Below are positions 54,501-61,437 of a DNA stretch of 64,000 nucleotides, one piece after another (position 1 is the stretch's first letter; each line of letters opens with the position of its first letter). The position numbers were made by a program, and so were the translations under genes. Source of the DNA: an uncultured Mucilaginibacter sp. (GTDB lineage: Bacteria > Bacteroidota > Bacteroidia > Sphingobacteriales > Sphingobacteriaceae); the NCBI RefSeq assembly GCF_946481715.1, contig NZ_CAMLOV010000004.1, forward strand, positions 10,234-74,233, read 5' to 3'. The notes below the pieces were generated by a model. It did no database searches. It saw nothing but the letters and a program-made list of their open reading frames with translations, and was not told the DNA's origin.

Positions 54501-54760
54501 TCCTGGGTGGTGTACCCAAGGTAAGAAATTACCAAAACGTTGCCACTGGATACCGATAAGGTAAATTGGCCGTTAACGTCTGTTTGTGTACCGGTAGTAG
54601 TGCCCTTAATACGCACGGTGGCACCTACTACGGGCAGCTTGTCATCGCTGCCGATAACACGGCCTGTGCGTTTTGTTTGGGCGGTAACTACCAGTGAAGA
54701 AACCATGCAGCATAATAGCAGGCAAAGTACTCTTCCTTTAAGGAGTAAACTTTTAAACAT
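51566..54760 (-). CDS. SusC/RagA-family TonB-dependent transporter
   Basis: The 1064-residue protein has a signal peptide ('SSLVVTAQ'), a carboxypeptidase-like regulatory domain ('GRVIGSDDKLPVVGATVRIKGTTTGTQTD' region), a TonB box ('NEVVVTGY'), the plug with the SusC signature 'DIESISVLKDAGAAAIYG' and the barrel ending 'FILGVRVTF'. It forms the outer-membrane pore of a SusCD pair and imports an oligomer captured by SusD. It is the first gene of the unit down to 41.6 kb. No sigma/anti-sigma or hybrid two-component gene adjoins it. Confidence 0.96.
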   Translation of the reverse strand: MFKSLLLKGRVLCLLLCCMVSSLVVTAQTKRTGRVIGSDDKLPVVGATVRIKGTTTGTQTDVNGQFTLSVSSGNVLVISYLGYTTQEVTVGASDNISITLQAGNNTLNEVVVTGYTSQRKKDISGAVATVDVAQAIKVPASSSDQLLQGQASGVTVVTQGSPGAGAQILVRGISNFANSSPLIIIDGVQGGDLGNVNPNDIESISVLKDAGAAAIYGIAGGNGVVIVTTKKGKSGKSSFTYDGYYGTQRPLGGNPFNVLNARDYLALVKKVDPQNSLFLANGGIAAYGAQGPGVKGNFAAGDPKVDPTKYRFDVFNPNNDYLIQKYDNDQGTDWFHAVFKPASMQQHTISAQGANDKNAYYFSAGYLNQQGTLMNTYFKRATTRINTTFNIKDHFRVGENASLFYTLSPNGQGNIPGGNQGEGNSISEVYRIEPQIPIYDISGKQYGGTWAGPTSLGNAVNPVATQDRQKYNTVKNWNIQGTVFAEADFLKHFTVRTAFSGTINNQENYAIGYRPYDSGEGHGGTESFNENASYYNNYNWSNTVVYNQIFGKHSINFLAGYEQREEFGRGVGGNVVSLPSLDPAFVTLSGGTGSLTAYSYNAQPITHQSFFGKLDYVYNDKYILSATIRRDGSSRFAPGHNIGYFPAGSVAWRVTQEDFAKGINWLNSLKLRASYGVAGFDNNVSASNAFSLYNLDKGSSFYDITGSSNSIQQGFFNSTIGNAATTWERDYIANVGFDATLFNKLDLSIEYYQKRSTNLLFNPALPATTGGALQPSINTGEVRNKGIDASVAYRDKIGSDLGITVGLQFTSYKNEIFDIPSPFTVVGSRIGDISRQAEGHPVGSFYGYDVIGYFASAADVTSSPTQADAAPGRFKYRDVNGDKKITSDDRTYFGNPNPDFTYGLNLGLNYKGFDLSANFYGSQGNDNFNYVKYWTNFYSSLTGNKGNDLLYNSWSPTNLNPKAPIAEAASTFSSAGVVNSYYLENGSFLKMRQVQVGYTFKGGLKQIGADKLNVYIQAVNPFTITKYTGLDPELQAVTGNSNGVDFGNYPSSERKFILGVRVTF

Positions 54761-54969
54761 GAGATTGAGATTTAGTTGATTAATATATTTGATTTAAGAT
54801 TTTAATTCGACACTAAGTTCGGTGATAATAATTGCCAGAGGTAGCGGCATAGGAAGGCTTTAACAAATTCCTTTTAGAGAAAGGGGTGAGATTCCCTTTA
54901 TACGTGAAGTATTCAAAAAGAAAAAAATGTAAAAGTTTTATCATATAGCGGCTAAGTCCTGCTTAAAAA

Positions 54970-55050
54970 TTATTTACCTGTTTGCATTTTTAGTGATCCG
55001 CCCCGAAAGGTGATCACGTTTTGGCCTTTGAAAAATTTGTGCTCTTCCAT
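54970..55050 (-). CDS. Possible 26-residue small ORF upstream of susC
   Basis: ATG at 55050 opens a 26-codon frame ending with TAA at 54970-54972. The peptide has a mixed, protein-like composition ('EEHKFFKGQNVITFRGGSLK'). A minus-strand -7-like box (55113-55120) lies about 60 nt upstream, and AGG precedes the ATG. The frame contains an inverted repeat, GTGATC/GATCAC (54993-54998 with 55012-55017). It could be a leader peptide, a free small protein, or chance. Conservation in related genomes would decide. Confidence 0.35.
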   Translation of the reverse strand: MEEHKFFKGQNVITFRGGSLKMQTGK

Positions 55051-55495
55051 GCCTGGAAAAGTTTATAATGGTAATGCATCTAATATAAATAGAGTGTATA
55101 GGTTACACAAGCCAAAATTATAGAATTATGAATTATTTATTTTTTAAGAAGTTTTTCATAATAATTGATAAATTTTAAAAACCTTTTTAAATAGATTTTA
55201 ACAATACTGCCTGTTTTATAAAAACTTAGCAATGTAAAAAAGTTGTTATAAAGTGATTTTAATCACAAATAATCGCCTTTTTGTTTAATGGATGCACCGA
55301 TTTGACATTTAGCTGGTTTTTTTTGAAAGTTATCGGCCAAATTTACGGGTGCAGGGGTTAGCCTTATTACCGCTGCGTTATCTTTTTATTACGCTTATGT
55401 TAATAATGTGCAAACTTTACTAACCTGCCCAAGTGGTGCTAACCGAGCTTTTCGCCGGGCTTGCCCCACTCGCCGTTTTAATGGTTTTATAAAAA

Positions 55496-55528
55496 AAATG
55501 TGCCGTGAAATAGCTCCACGGCACATTT
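55496..55528 (-). terminator. Perfect 12-bp hairpin after the GH3 gene
   Basis: AAATGTGCCGTG (55496-55507) and CACGGCACATTT (55517-55528) form a perfect stem with a nine-base loop. On the minus strand it runs into eight T residues. It lies 45 nt beyond the GH3 stop codon. Confidence 0.88.
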
Positions 55529-55573
55529 GCTTATCATTTGTATAACTGTTATTTAACAATTTTTACATTAGGC

Positions 55574-57883
55574 CTACTTTACCCAATCCACTTTGGCGGT
55601 ACGGGTATCGGCAGAGTTTGTGCCTATTTGTATAATAAACTGGCCCGGCTCCCAATCATATTTTAGCTGGCTGTTATAAAATTTAAGTTGCTCGGGTGTA
55701 ATGGTAAAAACCACCTCTTTTGTTTCGCCGGCTTGCAGGTTTATCTTTTTGAAGCCCTTTAACTCCTTAACCGAGCGCGATAGGCTTGCTACCGGGTCGC
55801 TGATGTAAAGCTGTACAACCTCTTCGCCTGCATACGAGCCCTGGTTTGTAACGGCAACTGTGGCTGTTAAAGTTTCGCTACCTTTCAATCTTATTTTATT
55901 AAGTTTTATATCGCTATAGCTAAACGTGGTATAACTTAAGCCATATCCAAAAGGGTAAAGCGGATCGTTGGAAATATCCAGGTAATTCGATTTAAATTTA
56001 GTTGGGCCATCGCTATAAGGGCGGCCGGTATTTTTGTGGTTATAGTATATAGGTATCTGCCCAACGCTACGCGGGAAGGTTGCGGTAAGCTTACCCGATG
56101 GGTTATAGTTGCCGAATAATACTTCGGCAATAGCGTTGCCGGCCTCGGTACCGGGCGCCCACACATCTAATATAGCAGTGGCATTTTCATTCTCCCAGGT
56201 TAGCGTGAGCGGCCTGCCGTTAAATAATACAATTACAATAGGCTTGCCCAATTTCGCCAAAGCTTTCAGCATGTTTTTTTGGCTTTCAGGCACATCAATG
56301 TCCGAGCGGCTCGACGATTCGCCGCTCATGCTTTGGCTCTCGCCCACTACGGCTACTATAATATCTGCCTTTTTAGCAGTTTTAACAGCCTCTTCTATCA
56401 TATCGGCCGACGAGCGGCTATCCAAGCTAACCATGCCCGGGCCAAAGTTAAGGCGTTTCATAAATTCGGTATCATCGGTAATATTGGCGCCTTTTGCGTA
56501 AACCAGTTTTACATTATCACCAACCACGTGTTTTATACCTTCTAATACGCTAACCGATTTTTCCCATTCGCCGGCAATAACCCAGGTACCCAGCATGTCC
56601 CTTTTATTATCAGCCAATGGGCCAACAACTGCAATTGTTCCGCCCGATTTTTTTAACGGTAATATTTGGTTAGCATTTTTCAGCAACACAAAAGAATGCT
56701 CGGCAGCGGTACGCGCCGCTTTGCGGTTCTCCTCGGTAAACACATCTTTCTTTTCGTTATCAGCGTTTAGCGATTTATAGGGGTTATCAAACAAACCCAG
56801 TTTATACTTCGCTTCCAGTATGCGCCGGCAGGCAAGGTCAATTTCCGCCTGCGTTACTTTACCTTGTTGTAATGATTTTTTAAGGGTATTTAAAAAACCT
56901 TCGGCTACCATATCCATATCAAGGCCTGCTTTTAAGGCGATGGCCGACACTTGCGGCAGGTCGCCGAGCCCGTGGTTGCTCATTTCGCTAAGCGATGTAT
57001 AATCGCTCACCACAAAACCCTTAAAGCCCCATTGCTTGCGCAACAGATCGGTAAGCAGCCATTTGTTGCCCGTAGAAGGAATTCCGTCAACGGTATTAAA
57101 AGAGCTCATGATACTACCCGCACCGGCATCAACCGCAGCCTTGTAGGGCGGCAGGTAATCCTGGTACATTTGCAGGCGGCTCATGTCAACGGTATTGTAT
57201 TCCCGGCCTGCTTCTGCACCACCGTATAAAGCAAAGTGTTTTACGCAGGCCATTACCGCATCTGCATTTTTAAGGCTGGTGCCCTGGTAGCCTTTTACCA
57301 TGGCGCCGGCAATTTTTCCGCCCAGGAATGGGTCTTCCCCGCTCCCTTCGGATATACGGCCCCAGCGGGCATCCCTCGCAATATCTACCATCGGCGAAAA
57401 CACCCAGTTAAGCCCCTCTGCAGTTGCCTCTTTAGCGGCAATGCGTGCGGCGTTTTGTATCAGAGGTAAATCCCACGTTGCCGACATGCCCAATGGTATC
57501 GGGAAAATAGTGCGGTGCCCGTGTATTACATCAAGCCCAAATATTAAAGGTATATGCAGGCGGCTGTTCTTCACCGCCAGTTCCTGCGCTTTGCGTACAT
57601 TCTCTACACCGTACAAACCAAATATACCGCCTATTTGCCCTTTGGCTATGCCATTATCCACCCCATTGTTAGTAACCGAACCTGTAACGGCCATACCGCT
57701 GGTAACCAGGTTAAGCTGGCCAATCTTTTCGTCAACAGTCATTTTCTTCATCAACCCGCTTACAAATGCATTCATTTTTGCATCGGCAGATGGAGTTTGC
57801 GCCATGGCATTGCCCAGCGGAAAAACCAAAATTGCGGCAGCCGCTATTTTAAAGAAGGGTTTGTTTGTAAAAAAACTTTTCAT
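55574..57883 (-). CDS. bglX: GH3 beta-glucosidase (BglX-like)
   Basis: The 769-residue exported enzyme (signal ending 'GNAMAQ') has the GH3 barrel with 'GLNWVFSPMVDIARDARWGR' and nucleophile Asp294 in 'FKGFVVSDYTS'. The second domain follows ('PIVIVLFNGRPLTL', 'GESQSMSGESSSRSDIDVP'), then a C-terminal fibronectin-like domain ('AGEEVVQLYISDPVAS'). It removes terminal beta-linked glucose (or xylose) from oligosaccharides in the periplasm. It is divergent from a Nudix-fold regulator with a 186-nt gap, so that protein is its likely regulator. Confidence 0.94.
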   Translation of the reverse strand: MKSFFTNKPFFKIAAAAILVFPLGNAMAQTPSADAKMNAFVSGLMKKMTVDEKIGQLNLVTSGMAVTGSVTNNGVDNGIAKGQIGGIFGLYGVENVRKAQELAVKNSRLHIPLIFGLDVIHGHRTIFPIPLGMSATWDLPLIQNAARIAAKEATAEGLNWVFSPMVDIARDARWGRISEGSGEDPFLGGKIAGAMVKGYQGTSLKNADAVMACVKHFALYGGAEAGREYNTVDMSRLQMYQDYLPPYKAAVDAGAGSIMSSFNTVDGIPSTGNKWLLTDLLRKQWGFKGFVVSDYTSLSEMSNHGLGDLPQVSAIALKAGLDMDMVAEGFLNTLKKSLQQGKVTQAEIDLACRRILEAKYKLGLFDNPYKSLNADNEKKDVFTEENRKAARTAAEHSFVLLKNANQILPLKKSGGTIAVVGPLADNKRDMLGTWVIAGEWEKSVSVLEGIKHVVGDNVKLVYAKGANITDDTEFMKRLNFGPGMVSLDSRSSADMIEEAVKTAKKADIIVAVVGESQSMSGESSSRSDIDVPESQKNMLKALAKLGKPIVIVLFNGRPLTLTWENENATAILDVWAPGTEAGNAIAEVLFGNYNPSGKLTATFPRSVGQIPIYYNHKNTGRPYSDGPTKFKSNYLDISNDPLYPFGYGLSYTTFSYSDIKLNKIRLKGSETLTATVAVTNQGSYAGEEVVQLYISDPVASLSRSVKELKGFKKINLQAGETKEVVFTITPEQLKFYNSQLKYDWEPGQFIIQIGTNSADTRTAKVDWVK

Positions 57884-58069
57884 TGGAATAACCTGGGTTT
57901 ATATGTTTACTATAACACCAATAAATAATGTTAATTTCTCCATTATTAAAGTTTATTAAACTTATTGGTTATAATTGGTTGTTAAAAAAATGTAAACAAT
58001 GGGTGTAATTGGTACACAATTGTAGATATTAAATTTAAACATTCAAAGTATTTTTGTATAATAGTATAA

Positions 58070-58831
58070 ATGCTGAATAAAGAACAACTGGAACAATTTT
58101 CTGCCGGTGCCATAGAGCTTTACCTCGATCATATTTCCATTGATTGCGTGGTATTTGGTTTCCACGAAGGGCAAATGAAAGTGCTTATGCTAAAAAGCAA
58201 AAATGAGGACGGCTGGCAGCTACCTGGTGGGTTTGTGCAAAAAAGGGAGCCGATAGATGAAGCGGCTAATCGTATTTTAGCTACCCGTACCGGCGTTGCA
58301 GAAGTTTTCCTGAAACAATTCCACGTATTTGGCGACCCGGACCGAAACCGGCTGCATAACGAGCAATACAACGATATTTTACCCAAGGAGAAAAACTTCT
58401 TTTCGCACCGTTTTATATCTATAGGATACTATGCGCTGGTAGATTTTTTTGATGCCATACCCAGCCCGGACGAATTCAGCGAGTTATGCGCCTGGCGCGA
58501 CCTGAACGACCTGCCGCCTTTTTTGCTCGACCATGAATTGATATTTAATACTGCCCTGGATACCCTGCGCCTGCAATTGAGCTACCAACCTATTGGTTAT
58601 AACCTGATGCCTAAAGAATTTACAATGCCCGAATTGCAGAAGCTTTACGAAACCATCCTGGGCAAAAAACTGGACAGGCGCAACTTTCAGCGCCGGATAC
58701 TGGGATTTGGCATATTAAATAAACTACCGCAAACACGCAAAGGCGGTGCACATAAGGCCCCTTATTTATATTCCTTCGACCTGGAGAACTACCAGGCGGC
58801 TTTGAAAGAGGGCTTGAAGAGCGGTTGGTAA
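58070..58831 (+). CDS. Nudix-fold transcriptional regulator (NrtR/AraR-like)
   Basis: The 253-residue protein has an N-terminal Nudix domain (about 20-150) and a C-terminal winged helix (about 160-250, 'KEFTMPELQKLYETILGKKLDRRNFQRRIL'). The Nudix box is degenerate: 'GFVQKREPIDEAANRILATRTGV' keeps the first Gly and Glu but lacks the paired Glu residues of the EExG part, so hydrolase activity is unlikely. This matches NrtR/AraR-type regulators, which sense a sugar or nucleotide with a dead Nudix domain. It is divergent from the GH3 gene. A TATTTTTG box lies 14 nt before its ATG. Confidence 0.85.
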   Translation: MLNKEQLEQFSAGAIELYLDHISIDCVVFGFHEGQMKVLMLKSKNEDGWQLPGGFVQKREPIDEAANRILATRTGVAEVFLKQFHVFGDPDRNRLHNEQYNDILPKEKNFFSHRFISIGYYALVDFFDAIPSPDEFSELCAWRDLNDLPPFLLDHELIFNTALDTLRLQLSYQPIGYNLMPKEFTMPELQKLYETILGKKLDRRNFQRRILGFGILNKLPQTRKGGAHKAPYLYSFDLENYQAALKEGLKSGW

Positions 58832-59001
58832 ACCATCGCTGAAATAATAACTGAACTGAAGATAAACACTCCGGGAAGCAATCCGCCCATACAAGGTATT
58901 TTATATCTGGCATTTAGCTAAATTAAACAGCAGTTTTAGAAGCAAACTCCTGGCCGGCTAATTTTTTAATTGGCGGTTTATTCGGACTTCAGACAAAAAA
59001 A

Positions 59002-59032
59002 TTTTTATTTCCCAACCAACTCTTTATATTTG
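59002..59032 (+). promoter_or_regulatory. Promoter of the his operon
   Basis: TATATTTG (59025-59032) fits the Bacteroidota -7 box TAnnTTTG exactly. TTTT at 59002-59005 lies 19 nt upstream where TTTG is expected at -33. Transcription would begin near 59040, about 25 nt before the leader peptide. Confidence 0.6.
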
Positions 59033-59043
59033 CACCGCTAATC

Positions 59044-59058
59044 TATAGTATTACTATA
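59044..59058. promoter_or_regulatory. Perfect inverted repeat between his promoter and leader peptide
   Basis: TATAGTA and TACTATA flank one T to give a perfect 15-base palindrome. It lies between the predicted start of transcription and the leader ATG. It could be an operator or a small mRNA hairpin. A related ATAGTAT lies before the Nudix regulator gene. Confidence 0.4.
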
Positions 59059-59064
59059 CAAAAA

Positions 59065-59127
59065 ATGGACTTGTACAAACAACATCATCTGCATATGCAC
59101 CATCACCGCCCGGTGATGAATAGATAA
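59065..59127 (+). CDS. Histidine operon leader peptide
   Basis: A 20-codon frame (ATG at 59065, TAA at 59125-59127) has six histidine codons, as HH, H and HHH, within eight residues (positions 7-14). This is the standard form of a his attenuation leader, and it lies 58 nt upstream of hisG, directly after a good promoter. Ribosome stalling at the His codons when charged tRNA-His is scarce would change folding of the mRNA. It is too short for normal gene calling. Confidence 0.78.
   Translation: MDLYKQHHLHMHHHRPVMNR
59083..59118 (+). promoter_or_regulatory. Candidate his attenuator with competing stems
   Basis: CATCACCG (59101-59108) pairs perfectly with CGGTGATG (59111-59118). The same GTGATG can instead pair with CATCAT (59083-59088), which encodes the first two histidines, so two exclusive folds exist. 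No T-tract follows, so control could be at translation or by a less standard terminator. Confidence 0.5.
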
Positions 59128-59185
59128 TGTATGTTTCTACGCGAAATAACAGCCCCATTTTATTATAGTACCTTAAACTCATTTT

Positions 59186-60037
59186 GTGAAAACACTAAAA
59201 ATAGCGATCCAAAAATCGGGTCGGCTCAACGAAAAATCCGTTGAATTATTAAAGAATTGCGGCCTTAATTTTGAAAATTACAAGAGCTCGCTTATCTCTC
59301 CCGTATCCAATTTCCCTTTAGAAATCCTTTTTCTGCGCGATGACGACATCCCCGAATACGTTCAGGATGGCATAGCCGACCTGGGTATTGTTGGCGAGAA
59401 CGTGATAGAAGAAACCGAAGTAGAAGTTGCTTACCTGCAACGCCTTGGTTTTGGTAAATGCTCGCTTAAAATAGCAGTACCAAACAACAACAACATAGCT
59501 ACCCTTGCCGATTTAAACGGTAAGGCCATCGCTACTACCTATCCCGTTATTTTAGGTAAATACCTGAAAGAGCAAGGCATTACCTCCGATATCCGCACCA
59601 TTTCGGGTTCGGTGGAGATATCTCCGGGGCTGGGTTTAAGCGATGCTATTTGCGATTTGGTATCAACCGGCGGCACCTTAAAAAGCAATGGTTTAAAGCC
59701 TTTTGCTGATGTGATGAGCAGCGAGGCAGTATTAATTGGCAGCAAAGGCAGCGAAAACAACGACTTGATTCAGGAGTTGATACAACGTATTCAGTCGGTA
59801 TTACGTGCAAAGGAAACTAAATACGTGGTGCTGAATGTAAAACGCGATAACCTGGATGCCGTGATCGCTTTATTGCCGGGCGTAAAAAGCCCCTCGGTAG
59901 TGCCATTGGCCGAGGCGGATTGGGTGGCGGTACACACCGTTATACCCGAACGCGACTTTTGGGACCGCATAAGCCAGCTGAAACAAGCCGGCGCGCAAGG
60001 CATTGTAGTAATGCCGATTGAGAAGATAATATTATAG
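59186..60037 (+). CDS. hisG: ATP phosphoribosyltransferase (long form)
   Basis: The 283-residue enzyme starts at GTG (59186). It has the N-terminal 'KIAIQKSGRLNEKSVELL', the PRPP-binding 'DAICDLVSTGGTLKSNGL' and a C-terminal ACT-like regulatory domain from about residue 210 ('KYVVLNVKRDNLDAVIALLPG'). This is the long form, which is inhibited by histidine and needs no HisZ. It joins ATP and PRPP in the first step of histidine synthesis. It is the first structural gene after the leader peptide; hisD follows after 101 nt holding a repeat. Confidence 0.97.
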   Translation: MKTLKIAIQKSGRLNEKSVELLKNCGLNFENYKSSLISPVSNFPLEILFLRDDDIPEYVQDGIADLGIVGENVIEETEVEVAYLQRLGFGKCSLKIAVPNNNNIATLADLNGKAIATTYPVILGKYLKEQGITSDIRTISGSVEISPGLGLSDAICDLVSTGGTLKSNGLKPFADVMSSEAVLIGSKGSENNDLIQELIQRIQSVLRAKETKYVVLNVKRDNLDAVIALLPGVKSPSVVPLAEADWVAVHTVIPERDFWDRISQLKQAGAQGIVVMPIEKIIL

Positions 60038-60044
60038 AAGAGCC

Positions 60045-60136
60045 CCACCTAAATCCTCCCCGGAAGGGAGGACTTTAAGTGAATTGGAGGCTATAAAATT
60101 AAAGTCTCCCCTACCGGGGGAGATTTAGAGGGGGCT
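60045..60136. repeat. Imperfect palindrome between hisG and hisD
   Basis: The ends CCCACCTAAATCCTCCCC and GGGGGAGATTTAGAGGGGG are near-inverted copies around an AT-rich centre with two small hairpins. It lies inside the operon and so is transcribed. It belongs to a different family from the other repeats in the window. Confidence 0.75.
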
Positions 60137-60138
60137 AA

Positions 60139-61428
60139 ATGGAAATTTTCAATTACACGGATTTAAGTAAGGACGAAATAACAAAGCTCGTGCAACGCAA
60201 CGTTGACCCGGCGAATGAAATACGTGCTTTGGTAGAGGATGTTATAGAACACGTAAAAGAAAACGGCGATCGCGCTTTGTTTGATTACGCACACAAGTTC
60301 GACAAGGTAGAATTGGACAAACTTTATTTGGATAAAACCGAACTGCAGGAAATTGCAGCGGCTGTTTCGCCAGATCAGCAGGAGGCTTTGCAAACGGCTT
60401 ATGCCAATATCTACAAATTCCATAAAGCGCAGCTAAAAACCGAGGATAAGGTAGAAACCATGCCCGGCGTAACCTGCTGGCGCGAATTACGTGCGATAGA
60501 AAAAGTTGGCCTTTATATCCCCGGCGGCACAGCCGTTTTGCCATCTACCTTTTTGATGCTGGGCATCCCGGCAAGGATAGCGGGCTGTAACGAAATAGTT
60601 GTTTGTTCGCCGCCACAGAAAAACGGCAAGGTAAATGCTTTTATCGCATACGTTGCGCTGATGCTGGGCATTGATAAGGTGTACTTAGTGGGCGGCTCAC
60701 AGGCGGTTGCGGCAATGGCTTATGGTACGGAAACGATAACTAAGGTTGATAAGATTTTTGGGCCTGGCAACCAATTTGTAACCAAGGCCAAGACCATCAT
60801 ACAGTCGACTACAACAACTGCTATTGATATGCCAGCAGGCCCATCAGAAGTATTGGTAATAGCTGATGAAACCTCCAAACCTGCGTACGTTGCTGCCGAT
60901 TTATTGGCCCAGGCAGAGCATGGGATAGATAGCCAGTCCATATTAGTTTGCACTTCGGAAGCCATTGCGGCGCAAACACTAAAAGAAGTTGAAAAGCAAT
61001 TAGCTGTGCTGCCCCGTGCTGAAATTGCCCGCCAGGCGATACATAACTCATACATTATCATCACCAATACCTTGACTGAAGCAATGGATTTCAGCAACGA
61101 ATATGCGCCAGAGCACCTGATTTTAGCAACTGAAAAGTGGCCAACTTTAACACCTAAGATCATCAACGCCGGCTCGGTATTCCTGGGTAATTTAACCCCC
61201 GAAAGCGTGGGCGATTATGCATCGGGTACTAACCACACACTGCCAACCAGCAGCTATTCAAGGGCTTATTCGGGTGTATCGGTAGATTCGTTTATAAAGA
61301 AGATCACTTTCCAATTTTTAACGGAAGTAGGCATACAAAACATAGGCCCGGCTGTAGAGATACTGGCGGATATGGAGGGGCTGCACGCGCATAGGAATGC
61401 GGTGTCGATCCGCCTTAATAATAAATAA
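60139..61428 (+). CDS. hisD: Histidinol dehydrogenase
   Basis: The 429-residue enzyme has the family motifs 'VGLYIPGGTAVLPSTFLMLGIPA', 'KIFGPGNQFVTKAK', 'IDMPAGPSEVLVIAD', zinc-binding 'LLAQAEHGIDSQ', 'NEYAPEHLIL' (catalytic Glu-His) and 'GDYASGTNHTLPT'. Length is normal. It oxidises histidinol to histidine in two NAD-dependent steps in the cytoplasm. It is followed after 9 nt by an unrelated lipoprotein gene, then hisC. Confidence 0.97.
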   Translation: MEIFNYTDLSKDEITKLVQRNVDPANEIRALVEDVIEHVKENGDRALFDYAHKFDKVELDKLYLDKTELQEIAAAVSPDQQEALQTAYANIYKFHKAQLKTEDKVETMPGVTCWRELRAIEKVGLYIPGGTAVLPSTFLMLGIPARIAGCNEIVVCSPPQKNGKVNAFIAYVALMLGIDKVYLVGGSQAVAAMAYGTETITKVDKIFGPGNQFVTKAKTIIQSTTTTAIDMPAGPSEVLVIADETSKPAYVAADLLAQAEHGIDSQSILVCTSEAIAAQTLKEVEKQLAVLPRAEIARQAIHNSYIIITNTLTEAMDFSNEYAPEHLILATEKWPTLTPKIINAGSVFLGNLTPESVGDYASGTNHTLPTSSYSRAYSGVSVDSFIKKITFQFLTEVGIQNIGPAVEILADMEGLHAHRNAVSIRLNNK

Positions 61429-61437
61429 CTAACTAAA

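Larger units (their letters stand above)
54761..55573. other. 813-nt AT-rich region upstream of susC
   Basis: This gap holds the susC promoter region and the GH3 terminator. It contains the small ORF at 54970-55050, a minus-strand -7-like TAATTTTG (55113-55120) and long AT runs. No regulator gene, which would be usual before many SusCD pairs, is present. Confidence 0.6.

Noticed and set aside
54970..55050. Inverted repeat GTGATC/GATCAC considered as a terminator or small RNA
   Set aside because: The stem is only six perfect pairs with an irregular inner part, so I kept only the small ORF and did not call a terminator or RNA gene.
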